NCBI RefSeq assembly: GCF_945859685.1
Contig: NC_079148.1
Coordinates: 57,422,421 to 57,486,420 of the forward strand
DNA: 64,000 nt
Reading direction: 5' to 3'
Source: Eupeodes corollae
Lineage: Eukaryota; Arthropoda; Insecta; Diptera; Syrphidae
The position numbers and the translations under genes were made by a program. The notes under the pieces were generated by a model. It made no database searches, had not been told where the DNA came from, and was given only the letters and a program-made list of their open reading frames with translations. Shown piece by piece: positions 21,898 through 35,500 of this stretch. Position 1 is the first letter of the stretch; each line of letters begins with the position of its first letter.

Positions 21898-24800
21898 CCG
21901 TTATTATGCACCTAAATATTCTGAGAAAATAAATAAAGAAAATATTATTTTTATGTTTTACGAGTCATTTGCTCAGTCAAAATTTTATTTAATTTCGTTT
22001 ACGTACTTAACAAAATAATTAAAAAAAAAGAATTCAACATATCATTTCTAAAATATTCTAGCAATTTCTTTCCTCCTGTCTTCTTTTTTTTAATAATAAG
22101 TATGTATGTATATAATAACTTAGTTATTTTTTTAATTTTAGTTTTAAATATTTATAATTCATTATAATTTTTGTTTTGTATATTATTTGCATATTCGATA
22201 TCTCAAAATTCGGTTACATTTTTGGTTGACTTGAATTTTTTGTTTGTATTTTTTATATATACTTATGTATGTGAAATATACTTTCTACATATATATATAT
22301 ATATTTTTATATACTATGGTCTGTATATAATATAATAGTTATTATTTTTAATTTTTTTGTTTGTTATATGTATACGTATGCTGATAATAAATTACATTAT
22401 TACGATCTACAACGGAGCTAACATTAAATGAGTTTTTTGGTTTATTTCTTTGTTATTTATTTATTATTATTTTTGTGTTTCTTATGTGATTAAGAAAGAA
22501 AAAGAATATTTAAAGTTTTTTTTTTTTTCTTATTTTGAGTTTTATTTTTTTTTCTTTATTTTCAGAACAATTTTGTAATTTATTTCAATTTTCTTTCAGA
22601 GTAATTTTAAGTTTACATTTGTTTCAAATTTTCTTTTCATTATTTTTCCATAATAATACTCAATGTGATTAAGTTAAAAAGTTTTATTTAAATAATGACT
22701 ACACTGTAGTGAAATTACTAAGTATAGTAAAAATATTGTTATTTTTGTATTATGTGATTTTTTTTTAATTAAGTTTGTTTCGATATTATAGATTTCCATT
22801 TTTCATTTATGTTGAAAATCTGATAGTGACAGCTATTTGTTTTTTTTTTGACAAAGTTGATGTTTTGGTAACGAAATTGTGTTTAATTATCTGTTTTTTT
22901 TTATAAGAGTATTAAATCCTGTCTAAAAGAAAAGCAAAACCAGTAAAGTCCGATCAAAATGTTTGCTTGTTGTAAATAATTCAGAAAACACTTCTGATAT
23001 TCATTTGAATGTAGCTGGATAAAAAAAGTTTGACAAACAAAAATTGAAAAAAAAACTTCCTTAAACTTCCTGCACATAAAAGTATTCAAATTTGGAAACA
23101 AAATTTGTATTTAATGGAATTTGTAGGGCATCTTGCCCGCTAGGTGATTTGAGCTTTTAGTATACAGTAAACGGTTTGTGAACAGGTGTTTTATTGAAAC
23201 AAAAGGAAGCGACACAAAAACTGCAACCTATCCATAAACAAGTTTAACACTGCTAATCGAAGTCTTATCTTGTAATATCTTGTAACAAAATTGAATTCTT
23301 ATTCTTCAGTTTCTGACTTCTTATTACATTTTAAATAAATTATTTATTTTTTGGCACATTTTATAATTTTTGTGTGCAAAGAGGCAAAAAGTCAGTGATT
23401 TGCGTATGTAGTGAACTTAGTGAACTTTTATTTTAACGAACGATTACTGTCAAGTTGATGGGGAAAGAATAAATTAACATTTAAAAGCAAGATCTTTAGA
23501 AGAAAACAGTAAAACAAATCTACATAAAACGTTCAAAATAAATATTGTAGATTTTTAGAGGGCATGGCAGCCATTTTTTTGACTACGATTGTTTAAAACC
23601 ACAATTATAAGCTAACATATAAACAAAGACAAACGATTACTCGGAATAACATGAACTTGGTGGCAGAATTAAGCTATCGATTTACGAGAATAAACAAATA
23701 AATATGTTTTTTGTTTTTATTTTTCAATTTTAAATGTATTACACCCGATGATGGAGAAACATCCCCGAAACTCGTCGTAGATTTAGAATATAAAAATCAA
23801 AACATAAGTTGTAACATTAAAAATTAAAAAATTAAAATAAAAACTAAATAACTTATAGTCATTTTTTTATTTTCGTAAAACTAAGCTACAACTTGGAGAC
23901 AAGTAAACCACATCATATAAGCTATCGACCTCAACTCTTCGTACAAAGTTTCTTAAAATTCAAAATGATTCTCTTTTTAACAAAGTAAAATAACAACACA
24001 CCTAAGTTTTTCAATTAGGAAACTCTTTAAACAAATTTAAAAAAGCACGTATACGTCAAAGTGTATAATTCTGGATTGTTTGAGGAAAATCTTCATTTCC
24101 AATAAGATAAACCAACAGACTTTGCACAAGCGAGATACAAATATTTCACGCATCGGGTGTGACTTCAATTAATTAAATAAACCTTTGGTCTAGATTTTTG
24201 TATTGACTTTTTTGGACAGCATAATTCGGTAGCAATATAAAGTTTAATAAAAGTTGAAACTAATAAAAATACAATTAAAACACAATAAATAACACTATTA
24301 ATTAAGATGTCTTACAATCTGTTTTAGATTTATTTAAAACATAAAACAAAAAATCAAGATGTGTTTTCTGGTCCAAGGAAAATATGGTATGGATGTGAAA
24401 AAAGAAAATATGAAAGATATTAGAGAACTATAGGGGCCTTAAAACTTTTGACAACACAGTCCCACATCGCTTTTCTTTAAATATTATTCGAAAAGTCAAA
24501 TGAATTTGAATAGCTTGCTTAGATCTTGTTCGTCAAGCTCTGTTTAAATCTTAATTTGGAAATACAGTCCAACAATCGTAAAGGAAAAAAGTCTTTCGTC
24601 AATCAATGAGTAAACTAAGAAGATAATAATTGCAGTTGGAACTTCTTCTCACTTTCCCAATTTCTTTTCATACCATAATTAAATGATAACATACTTTTTT
24701 TGAAAAAGAATGATTAATTCCTCTTGTATAGCAAATTTAACAATAACACATTGATTCATGTTTCATATTAAGAATTATTGAGATTTGTTCTTCATATTTT

Positions 24801-26064
24801 TTAAATTATGGAAGTAATGTTTTACTTAAATCGTCCCTAATGTTTGTCTTTTTATAAAATCAAAGCGAATAGAAATAAATAAATAATATTTTCATTTAAA
24901 TCTTAAGCTAGCAAATAACATTTATGTTTTGTATTTTTCTAATATATTATATATATATATTTATATTTTTTAAATATCAATTATTAAATAATTACTAATT
25001 TCAGTCAAAAATATTAATAACCACGCAATCAAATTTAACTTAATAATTAAATTAATAAATTATTTTGAAAAATATAACATAAATAATTGCAAACAAAAAC
25101 TAATTTTGATTACTTTCTGATGCCATCTTCTTTTTTCTTTTTAAATTTAAGACCACTTCTTCAATTAAATTTAATACAATAATAATACTAAGTAAATATA
25201 TATAATATATAGTATTTATTTTTTTGTTTAATTTTTGCATTGTTAAATATTTGCAATATAACATAAGACATCTACAATTCACTCATCAATGATTAAAACT
25301 AGCGATTAAATTAAGCGTTTATTTTGTTTTTTTTTTTCTTTACAAATAAAATACATATATATTTAATACTTTTGCACTAATAATTTGAATAAAAAATATT
25401 CATCAATTCTTATATAATTGGTTGTTTGGTTTCAATTTTTTTGTTTTATTTTTTTTACAAAATCTACTTAGTATTAAGTACTTAAGCATTGAAAAAAAAT
25501 ATATAAGTATGTATATGAATTGTTTAGCAATAAAATTGTATCAATGGAATCTCATATTTTTAATGCACCAACATTGCGTTGTCAAAATCAAACCCGTTGT
25601 TTTGTTGTATTAATTTTTAAAATTTACAAACAAATAAAACTTAATCACTGGTTTTGACCCTTTAAACTATCTCCCAAAAGTGGATTCTATATTTTACATG
25701 GCTTGAGGCCCTTTCTTGTTATTCATTTTGTTTTTTATGATTCCTCGGGCGGTGTTCATATTAGGTATGTTCATTTTTGAAGGAACCAGAACTACTAGAA
25801 TCCTTGTTGCAAGCTTTTGTTGACGTGGACTGGACATGGCTCTTTAACGATTGCATCAAAAATGTTGCCGCTATTTAGTGGAGTTGTTTTTCTGTCAGGA
25901 TATTTATTTGTTTACAATAATCATACCCTTTTGTTTTTCTTTTGCATTTTGTCACAGTTTAAGGGTTTTACATTTTTATTTATAACAACTTATTTAAAAT
26001 TCTTAATAAATTCCTTAAACGCTGTTATTGTTTTAATAAATTTTAGTTTTTTTGTTTAAATAAA
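21898..26064. other. Very AT-rich stretch downstream of the Q-rich gene
   Basis: About 4 kb of extreme AT content with poly-T and AT-dinucleotide runs (for example 22290-22305 and 24945-24962). No coding frame is supported. Part may be a long 3' UTR of the minus-strand gene that stops at 26133, but nothing proves it. A ribozyme-like motif at 23745-23776 is listed separately. Confidence 0.4.
23738..23790 (+). repeat. Degenerate hammerhead-like motif, possible Penelope-like element remnant
   Basis: CCGATGA (23745-23751) is one base from the hammerhead core CTGATGA. A short potential stem follows (GGA...TCC, loop GAAACA), then CCGAAACTCGTCG (23764-23776), giving the second core GAAA. Penelope-like retroelements are known to carry such ribozymes, and similar strings mark their ends. 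No reverse transcriptase or GIY-YIG remnant was seen nearby, and closing of stems I and III is not evident. Confidence 0.35.
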
Positions 26065-26070
26065 TTTATT
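26065..26070 (-). terminator. Candidate polyadenylation signal of the Q-rich gene
   Basis: AATAAA on the minus strand about 63 bases after the stop codon. Given the AT-rich region beyond, other sites may be used. Confidence 0.4.
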
Positions 26071-26132
26071 TGGTTTTCTCACTTTTGGTTGGGTTAGCTA
26101 GATCGCTATTGGGACGACTAGTCCCCTCCGGG

Positions 26133-26564
26133 TCATACATTCATTGCATAGAATACCGATCCTGGAGGACCTGTGGAGGTAACCGTTGTCTGATTGCAGT
26201 TGGGCATTTGTTGCTGCTGCTGCTGTTGTTGCTGTTGTAGTTGTTGCTGTTGTTGTTGCTGCTGTTGTTGAGTTGGTTGTTGGTTGGCTTGCGATGTTGG
26301 AGATATAATACCCTTGCAGTCAGTGTGCGAAACAGCTGCAGCACCTTCTGGAACACCACGTTCACTGAAGCCCATACTGCCATCTTGCGGTATACTATAT
26401 CGGGGAGCTAGTACACGCTGCTGAGGTTGTTGTTGTGATGGTAGGTGCTGTTGTTGTTGATGCTGCACATATTGTTGAGTACTATGGCCACGTCCAGCAA
26501 CTACATGCAATTGCATAGCAGGTAGAGCATAACTAATGGGAACTCGGATAGTTTGTTGAGTTAC
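26133..26564 (-). CDS. Q-rich gene, last exon with second poly-Q tract
   Basis: Acceptor AATTACTTCAG/GTAACT, phase 0. Encodes VTQQTIRVPISYALPAMQLH, several Gln-rich stretches, PRYSIPQDGSMGFSERGVPE, a long interrupted Gln tract, then STGPPGSVFYAMNV and TGA at 26133-26135. Confidence 0.82.
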   Translation of the reverse strand, partial: VTQQTIRVPISYALPAMQLHVVAGRGHSTQQYVQHQQQQHLPSQQQPQQRVLAPRYSIPQDGSMGFSERGVPEGAAAVSHTDCKGIISPTSQANQQPTQQQQQQQQQQLQQQQQQQQQQMPNCNQTTVTSTGPPGSVFYAMNV

Positions 26565-29500
26565 CTGAAGTAATTGAAAAACGGACAATACAATTTTTTA
26601 CTTGTTCATAAAAATATCAGAAACTCTGAGAACTTACCTGTTGATATTCGAGAATATTTTGCCTCTGAATTTGAGCTACTTTTGGGTCAACGGTTGTTGC
26701 AGCAAACTGCGAGTAAGTTTCAGCATTGCACGGTATAAGCACCATTGTCTGATGATAGTTTCTAAGCGGTGGCGGTGACTCTGGTCGGCGAGTAGGACTT
26801 CGAGCATAACGTCCATATTGTTCCATTGTGACACAATTCTGATACATAAGAGTCTCTTCTTGACCCTGGAATGTCTGTTGGAATACCGTTGGCATGGTGT
26901 GGTAATAGCTTGGATGAATATTGCCATCCATGGGAATGCGTTGTTGCTCCGGATCACCATAGAAACTCCAGGTTCGTTCGGTTTGTTGTTGTGATATAGC
27001 TGTGCCAGCTGGAATCTGTTGCTGCTGTTGTTGTTGCTGTTGTTGTTGCTGCTGTTGTTGTTGGTTCTGTGGTTGGACATTTTGAATTTGTTTATTTATG
27101 GAGCTGCTAGAAGCTTGTTTTGGCAATGTGTAGGATTTAATAGATGTATTACTCTGCAGTTACAAAAAAAACAATGTTAACATTTGAAAAGATCGTTGGC
27201 CTATTTCAACGTACCTGTAAACTTGGCATTGTTTTACTTAGCTGATCTTGCATTTGTTGCAGAATCTCATTGGTCGAACTGAACTTTGGTTTGATGCCAC
27301 GCACAGAAGGTCTCTTATTAAAGCCATAGTCATTTTGCTCGTCATCGTCTGAGCTTGCATTGGAGGTTTCGTTGGTGTAGCGTTTTTTGATTTTATCAGT
27401 GCGATTGGATTCTTGCTGAGCGAAAGCAGCTAGCTCATCTTGTTCCTGACCTGGTGTACCGGCAATAACGTCGGGAGCCACTTTTCTCATCTCGTCGTTG
27501 CATAATATCGGCTCCATGTCACTCATGTTGTACTGAGCAAAATGTGTATTAGCTGGAGAATGTCCTTCGCCGGCCGCCAAGGTGTAATAGGAAGAGAGGT
27601 CATCTTTTTGACCAGCAACGCAGGCGGTAAGAGGAGCAAGTGTAGACAGGAATTGTCTCTTTGGTTCTGTTTGGCGTGGGGGAGTTCGATGAATTTGTGT
27701 ATGAACGACAGGAACTTGAATACCCATACCCAAGTCGGGAGCTGCTGGGCAACGACATTCCTGAAAAATAATGCAGAACAAATTTGCACACATTTTTAGC
27801 AAATGATCATTTTTATTTTTCAAAAACACGAGTAAATAAATGACACTCTTGAACTCTTGAATGCCTTAAACACCATGCAAATCCACAATAATAACAAATT
27901 TGTTTTAATATACAAAATAGGACAAACCTTTACCTGAGGTATAATGACAATTGGATTCTCCTCCATTTCCATAATCTTCTCCTGCTTCTTATCCCTATTG
28001 AATATGTCGGAAATTTTCTTATACGCAGATGATGAACCACTGGAAGAGCTGGAAACCGAAGAACTTGGTGAGAAACTTTTATCGTTGGAATATTTTTGAT
28101 TTGGATTTTCTTCCCCAGTTGGACTATCCCGATGAGCAGCTGGTTCGCCATTATATAAATTCATTTTGCCATTTTCATCGTTAGAGTCTTGACCTGGATC
28201 TTCGTTCGATTCATCAATGTCACATGTCAATTGCTTGATACGTTCTTCAAGAGAAATATCTGATTTGATTGCTTTTTTTCTAAAATGAGAAAGAAAAAGT
28301 ATAAATAATTAATAGAATTGGCTGAGGAAATTTATTTCTATTTAGTTTTTCTTACTTTATCAACGACCTTCTTAGGATATTCCTTTCTATACTTCTACGC
28401 ACCGAATCCGTATCTCCTGGATTACCACCAACCATATTTGGCAGTAAATTACCAGCACGTTTCGATTCATCAAAAGCTCGCAGAGCCTCATGTGTTAACA
28501 TGGACGATGTTTGGTGCACAGAACTCGGGAAGAGCTGACGTACAGCTGAATTTGGTCGCAGAGCATTTGTGAACAAAGTCGAATGTTTCTTTATAGGAAT
28601 TAATTCGTTAATTTGGCTATCGTGTTCGGGACTATCAGGAGCGGCTTGGCCATCACCATCACGGGAAATAGCTAAAGCATCTTCTGTTACAAAACGAACA
28701 GATCTTTTGGCATTTGCGTCATCTTCGGAGGAGGTGTTCATATCATCGGACTAAGAAAATAAAAATTAAATTTTAATTAAACATGTTAAGTAGTTGTTGA
28801 ATGTTAAATTAAATTCATAAAAGTTCCCCATTTAATTTAAGATTCGTATATTGGCAAAGACAAGATGAACAATTGAAGTTCAAAGTAATTTAGGGTAAAA
28901 CTACTTCATTAAAACTCTATTTCAGACCAATTTTTTTAAAAAAATTATTATTATTAAAGCTTAGGTGGTGATAAGAATAAAATTTAAATCATATTAATGT
29001 AATAGTTAAAATGCTAAAAAAAGTGATGAAATGGAAATCAGTGAATCAACTTAAAGCTTAGAGGAATTTTTTGAGACGAATTACTGAGACTCTTAGAAGT
29101 TAACAATTCACAACATTCGAGAAGCGGTGGAAGATTTAAAGGAACAAAATATTTCCTTTTAAAGTGGCATCCACATTATAATAAACAATCAAACTAAGGC
29201 CCGAATAAGCTAACATATTTATATATTTTTCAACTTAACATTTTTTAATAAGGTTTCTGAAACAAACAAAATAAGTTCTTCATTTATATCTGTCTACAAA
29301 CTCAATTTTTATATAAGGTATGTTCTTATAAATAAAAGTAAACTCATTCTTATTGTACTGTCCTAGGGAAATTATCATTATAATAAATTAGGTGGCGCAA
29401 CACTGTGTTGAGAACAAGTGATTAGTGACTTTCAACTCGCAAAACATTCCTGTATACGAGTACTGTTGTCAGGAATAAAGGGGACCTTACATTTCAAGCC

Positions 29501-32500
29501 GAGTCGGAATAGCTAATTTGAGAAAGCACTTTTCATGTCAAGAATTACCTTTAAGAATTTGTCAATTCCTTGGAAGAGGCAGTACCCCTGAAAAAACTTA
29601 AGATGGAACAAGCAGGGACTGAACCCATGACCTCTGGCATGACAGTCCATGATTCATGGTTTAAAATTGGAAAATGGACGTAAAATTTGTCAAACCTAGG
29701 CATGATTCGAATATCGATGGAAATAAATACAGATACTGAAGACATCGTTATTAACAAATAGCAAAAAGTGCCCCACGTAAAAAGTTATTTAGTTTTTTAT
29801 GTCGAAAAATTCCGTTTTGAGATTTAAAATTCAAACCGGTAAATACTACAAATACATTTTTCAATCGGACTGTTTTGATAATGAGATTTACAAGTTAGTA
29901 TTTTCAAGAATGTAAAATTTCGAAAAATTCTAATATTGGTCAAAATAAGTACAGACTAGTACAGAAAGTTCTTAAAAATTCCAAATGAGCACATACAGGT
30001 ATTCAAGTTTTTTTTTAGTAGAACTAAAAATTTATTTGATTAATTTTGAACTCTAGACATTTTTTGTATTTATATAAATTATAAATATTAAAGTTTAAAG
30101 TCGACAAATTTCAGAATTTCTCTCCCTTTTTGTTAAAGGTTGCACAAAGCGTATGTGTTTTATATTGAGCCCTTTATAGTGATTCTGAATCCTAGTTTAA
30201 CGCTAAGATTACTTACAACCATGAAAAACTTACAAATCAAAAAATACAACCTTTGAACATCGAAATTCGGTGCTTTAACTAAAGGTCCGTAGTGGAAATA
30301 GTTACAAAAAAAACTAATTTTTTTAAATGGTCATAGTTTTAAGTATGTTGATTGTATGAAATAGAAATTATTCATTTCTAAAAACGCAGATGAATTTGAT
30401 GTCGAAAATTCCTTATTTTTGGGGTTTTGACGAAGTTTAATTTTCAAACTTGTACCGCTAACTAAAAGCAATGAACCTATATTTGTAGAAATAAATATGG
30501 TCTGAAACAGTTTCCCAGAAGAAACTTAAACGAAGGGATTAGTTAGGAAGTTTAATGACGAAAACGAGATTTTCAAAAGTTCGACAATTTATACTGGTTT
30601 AAGTCCAACAAAGCGTTAATTCGGCGAGACTTTTCACAGTCTTTTTACAGACTTAACAATATCATTTATCATAATGCAAAACTTAATATGGATTCAAACC
30701 CAGTTAATAGTAAATAGTTTACATAAGATCACTTATATATTTTTTTAATTTATTTGTTTCTTTTATTTTTTATAAATTAACTAACAAAAGGGAAGCCACT
30801 GCTGCTCTACACAGAATGAGAAATAAAACAATCCAAATTGCAATATAGCTGTCAAATCGATCTAAAGCAAGCACAAAGTAACATTTCAAATTTCCTCATA
30901 AGAGTATATTGTTTCTATTCAATATGCCAAAGTCGTCACGACCGAACGCATGATTGTGGTTTAGTTTTTATAGCAATATTTTGTTACGTGCTTCTTGTTT
31001 AGAAAAAAGTCTAACCCTCGTTTGTAGGCATTTTATGAGAGTCAAGATGAAGAATTTTATTTTTTAACTCGACCCATTTTACGAAGAAAATATAAAACTC
31101 AAAACAAAAATCTTAGAATACAAATAAAACAATACAACTACAGTTATTACTTGAAGTGCTTTTAGATAGAAAGTATAGAAAGTACCGTTTAGAAATAATA
31201 TCCGAAAAATCCTTATTTTCGACACTTGGCGTTTTTGACGCTTGCTTGTAGAATAAATAGTTACTTAAATTATTTTGAAGTACATGTCATGATCTATAAA
31301 TTCTAGCTGAAATCTTTTTTGCAGCATTTACCATTCAAAAGTCACAGAAAAGAAACCTTAATAACGCTTTATGCATACGTGGGAATTTCGGGGAATTTTT
31401 GACACTTTTTTAAATTGATATTCTCAGTGTCATCGATGTGCGACTGATTTCGAAATGCAATGTCGTTTTTGATTGCAATTCATGCAAGAGGTCTTGCGTT
31501 CGAACCCTGCTTGTGCCATCTAAAGTGTTTTTCATGGGTAATTACTCTTGCGCGAGGAATTGACAAGAGAATTCTTGTCATGAAAAGTGCTTTCCCAAAT
31601 AAGCAATTCCGATTCAGCTTAAAACAGTAGGTCCCTCCATTAATGACAACAGTACTCGCACACAGGAATGGTTGAGAGTTGTAAGTCACTAGGCCCTAGT
31701 TCTCAACGGACTGTTGCGCCACCCAATTTATTTATTTTATAGTAGTCATTATGAAAAATACATTATTTTATTGAAGCTGAATTTAAAGAAAAAAATCAAA
31801 TCAGTACTTTCATATTTCCGAAGTTTTAGGAGCCAGTTATAGCTATTATTGAAATCGATCCGGAAACATTTTTGAATCGATATTTGACGGTGTTTCTCCT
31901 TGATTAAAAATACAAATTATATATATAAATTGTTTTGAGGAAAAAAAGTGTAATTGCATATTTATTTTTCTATTTTCCGGACGAAAATTCGTTTTCCTGA
32001 ACAGCTGATAATTTTATTTTTAAAAGTGGAACGAATTGTTCCACTGATTTGAGTTCCAATTTCACACAATTTCAATGACAGATTTCTGTCAGTAAAAATT
32101 TATCGGTGGCTTTCAATCAGGAAATTTTTTTCAATGGCAGAAATTTTAATGATAGCTATAAATGACCTAACAAAAAAGTTTGAATGTGGTGCCTTAAAAA
32201 AGGAAATCTTGGGTATATTAAATAAATTTCTTGAATTTTCAAACTACTTTACATCCGTAGAGAAATGTACAAGGAAACGGCTCCTGCAAAATTGTAGTTT
32301 TCTTATTTCCTAAATTTTGTTAACAGCCCTTTATGTTTCTAATTTTGTATTGTTTTCCAGTGATTCATAGCAAAAGTGAGTTTTTGCACACAACTAGAAC
32401 AACTTAAACATTTGAAATTGATAGTTTCACAGTGGCAAATTTTAAGAGTTTTATCAATTTATATTTGCTAAGTTTTAAAGTTCTGCAAAAAGTATTGAAA

Positions 32501-35500
32501 ATTTGCATGTAGGCGGAAAAAGTAATGCATCAAAATAAAAACAATAAACTTTCTAATATAGTTGTTTTTTTTTCCTTTTTCCCATATTTCCGCATATTTT
32601 TAAACTTTCAACTTTTCAGTCACATCATTTTTGAGACCTTAAAGAATTTGTGAAATTTTCAAAATTTATTTTGTTGCATTACTTAGGGCTGTATTTTTAG
32701 TTTTCACATTTTCTACGTGATATATTCTCAAAAAATAAATTACAAGTCTCCTTTTACTCTTTTTTTACTGCGCATTCTACTGTGATAGCTGGTGAATTTA
32801 TTTTCCTAGCTCAATAAACTTCTCACTTAGCACAAATTTGCATCATTACCTCCTACTCAATTTTTCTAATTGCTTCCTTAAAGCTTAAACTAACATTTAA
32901 TAGGGTACTCATAATCCCTTGAGTTTCCTTTTAATTATTCAAACAAAAAATCACTGTGTAAAATTTTAATCAAATCCAAATCACTTTCTAAAAATAAACA
33001 AACGGGAAATCGACAAGTTCAAGGATTTCAAGGCTCAATCAATTTACTAATTAATAATTTTGTTATACCCTACATTACCTACATTACCAGTTGGTGCCAA
33101 ATTGAAATTGAAATTGAAAAGCAAGTCAATTTATCGATTGTTATAGAAATAGTTCAGCAAAGTTAATGTAGGTACATATTCATTCATCAATAAAAGCCAA
33201 ATCAAATTTATTGAATAGTAAAAATAAATGATTGACAAATGGATCTAATGTTTCTAGTTGAAATGCATATATACAAAGTTAAAATTTTTTAATAAAATAT
33301 TGTTCCGGGTGTTAATTACTTATAGCATTTCTGTGTTTTGCTTTGCTTCTGCTAAAATTTGTCTAACTAATTAAACGGTGTCAGAATCAAAACTCATTCT
33401 TCTTCTATGTATTTTTTCGTGTATATCCTTGATGGTGAATTTTAAATAACTGAAAATTTCTAAGTTGAACATTTCATGGCTTCCACTTTGCTGCATAAAC
33501 ACAAAAAAACACACAGAAACACATCAAAACTAAAACGACGACGGCGAACGACAACACTAAACGAAACGAAACCAAACGAACCCACCATTTCAATCTCAAA
33601 CTTTTCTTCTTTCCTACACTCACCAAAGACCCCACCCCTTTTTGCTTTCTCATCCCCCAAAAGAACAACCTTTCCTGATTATCCGTTCTTGTGGAAAATT
33701 GCGAAAATCCTGCTGAGAGCCTCCGGCAAACTTCTAGTCATATTTTATTTCTTCTTCTGGTTGGCGCTGATGTCGCGTTAAAAGAATTTTTCCCAACACT
33801 TCTCTACCCGTTTACCCTCTCTTATAACTTTTTATTATATATTTGGCGGTGGTAAATTAAGACAGGAGCGAATTTACATGATGCGATGTAATAGGGATTT
33901 TAAAATGTCCAATATTCATTCTACCATAGTTTAACTATGGGTAAATCATTAAAAGCTTCTTTTAAACGAGTTCTAATTGTAAAGTCCTCTATTTAGTACG
34001 GGTTATGTATTTGAGCCTTATAAATATTTTACTTTTAGTTTATCTACCAAAATCAATCTATAGATATTAAAATTAATTCCTATTTTACTTCGTGAAAATT
34101 AGAAAACTTAAAAATACTTATCCACCATATTTAATTATTTCTATTTATTTCTTTATTTATTTTTTTAGGAATAAACATTATGTGGAGAAGGTCTGAGCAA
34201 CCTGAGATTTGCAGATGACATTGTTTTTCTTTCCGAAACACCAGAAAATATGGAACAAACGTCGAAAGAACTTTCTACCGACGCACGGACGTACAACGAA
34301 CAAATGGAATCAATTTTGGAATGTAAAATAGATTTTGAACTCAATGTAACAATACTTCCTTGGAATTATTTTACGGGCGATTTATCAAGACAAGTCGATC
34401 AGCGTTGTGAACATAATAATTCAGCGAAAAAGCCAATTCTTAAACAACTTGAAAAGTTTTTCCATCAAAATAAGGAATTGGTTGCTTTATTCACAACCGA
34501 AGTACAAAGGCCAAGACGTTGCGGCTGGCATTTCCAATGTCACCGAATTAATCTCAAGGACAGTCTCTTATTGTTAGGTAATTATACCAAATCGAAGTCA
34601 ACATTTATAGTTAAGAAAGGACAACGTCTGTCGGGCCCAGTATTATCTTATGAAAAGCGGTTAAAACAGGTGTTTAAGGTTTTATTAAGCGGATCAAATC
34701 AAATGTGAATTGATACTCTCAAAAACAAACGAATACATGAGTTCCGGGAAGAATATATGTTTGCTTCTGTCTTTTCTTGATTGTAATGAAACTAGTAAGG
34801 GAATGGCTCTTGGTCATTTTAGGAACCATATTCATCTACAAATTAGCAGAAGATCAACCATAATTGAAGTGTCAATTAAGTGCAAATATTTATTTGCTAT
34901 GTTTCTAAATAGATATGAAAAAAGTTTTACACGTTATTGTGATAGGTACCACATTAATCTAGAGAATTACTTCCTACTAGTCTAGAATGATTTTAAGATT
35001 TTTATAAAGCAAAGAAGATATTTGATACCCTTATAAGCTAGTTCATTGGGATTATCAAAAAGGTAGTCTCCCAGATGAAGTCTGCGCCTTAGTGAAAGAG
35101 CAGGTGAATGTTAAATTGCTGCACCATCTCTACAAGAGACGATCGACAATCGATCGACAGTCTTAGGCCCAAACAAAATTGAAAGGTTAAGCATTATCAA
35201 TTTCAAAGTAGTAATAGTTTACAGAACTTCAAACAGGAATTAGAATATTACAAAGTGATTTTTTTTAATCCTTGTTGAAACTTACTTACATTTTTCAAAT
35301 ATTTTTTACTAGATTGATTAAACCATAACTGAGCTAAGAAATATTGATTAAAATAAATAGAGGGATGCAATATTTCAACATAATGTTTACATAATATAAG
35401 TTTCACTACAGTTTGCTGTTAAATTAAGTCCAATAATAGAACTCTTACACCTAAACTTACTTAAAATATACTTTAACTGCTTTATGGCTGAAAGACAAAC

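Larger units (their letters stand above)
28751..34189. other. Intron 1 of the Q-rich gene, distal part
   Basis: Apart from the two SINE copies listed separately, 5.4 kb of AT-rich intron with no supported coding exon. At 33480-33780 AT content falls and the translation is low-complexity (Arg/Thr/Pro-rich on plus). On the minus strand TTTAGTGTTG near 33555 resembles an insect initiator, so an alternative first exon is possible but not shown. Confidence 0.4.

Noticed and set aside
21700..26000. A long non-coding RNA gene in the AT-rich block
   Set aside because: Nothing in the sequence distinguishes it from intergenic DNA or a long 3' UTR.
26360..26500. Plus-strand or alternative-frame proteins over the poly-Q region (Asn/Ser-rich frames)
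   Set aside because: CAG/CAA repeats create open shadow frames. Splice phases support only the Gln frame.
33476..33781. A 101-codon plus-strand gene
   Set aside because: The translation is low-complexity and Arg/Thr/Pro-rich with no splice partner. It reflects local composition.
34710..34985. A separate 91-codon gene after the Helitron-like piece
   Set aside because: No recognisable motif, no promoter or splice evidence; probably more transposon debris.
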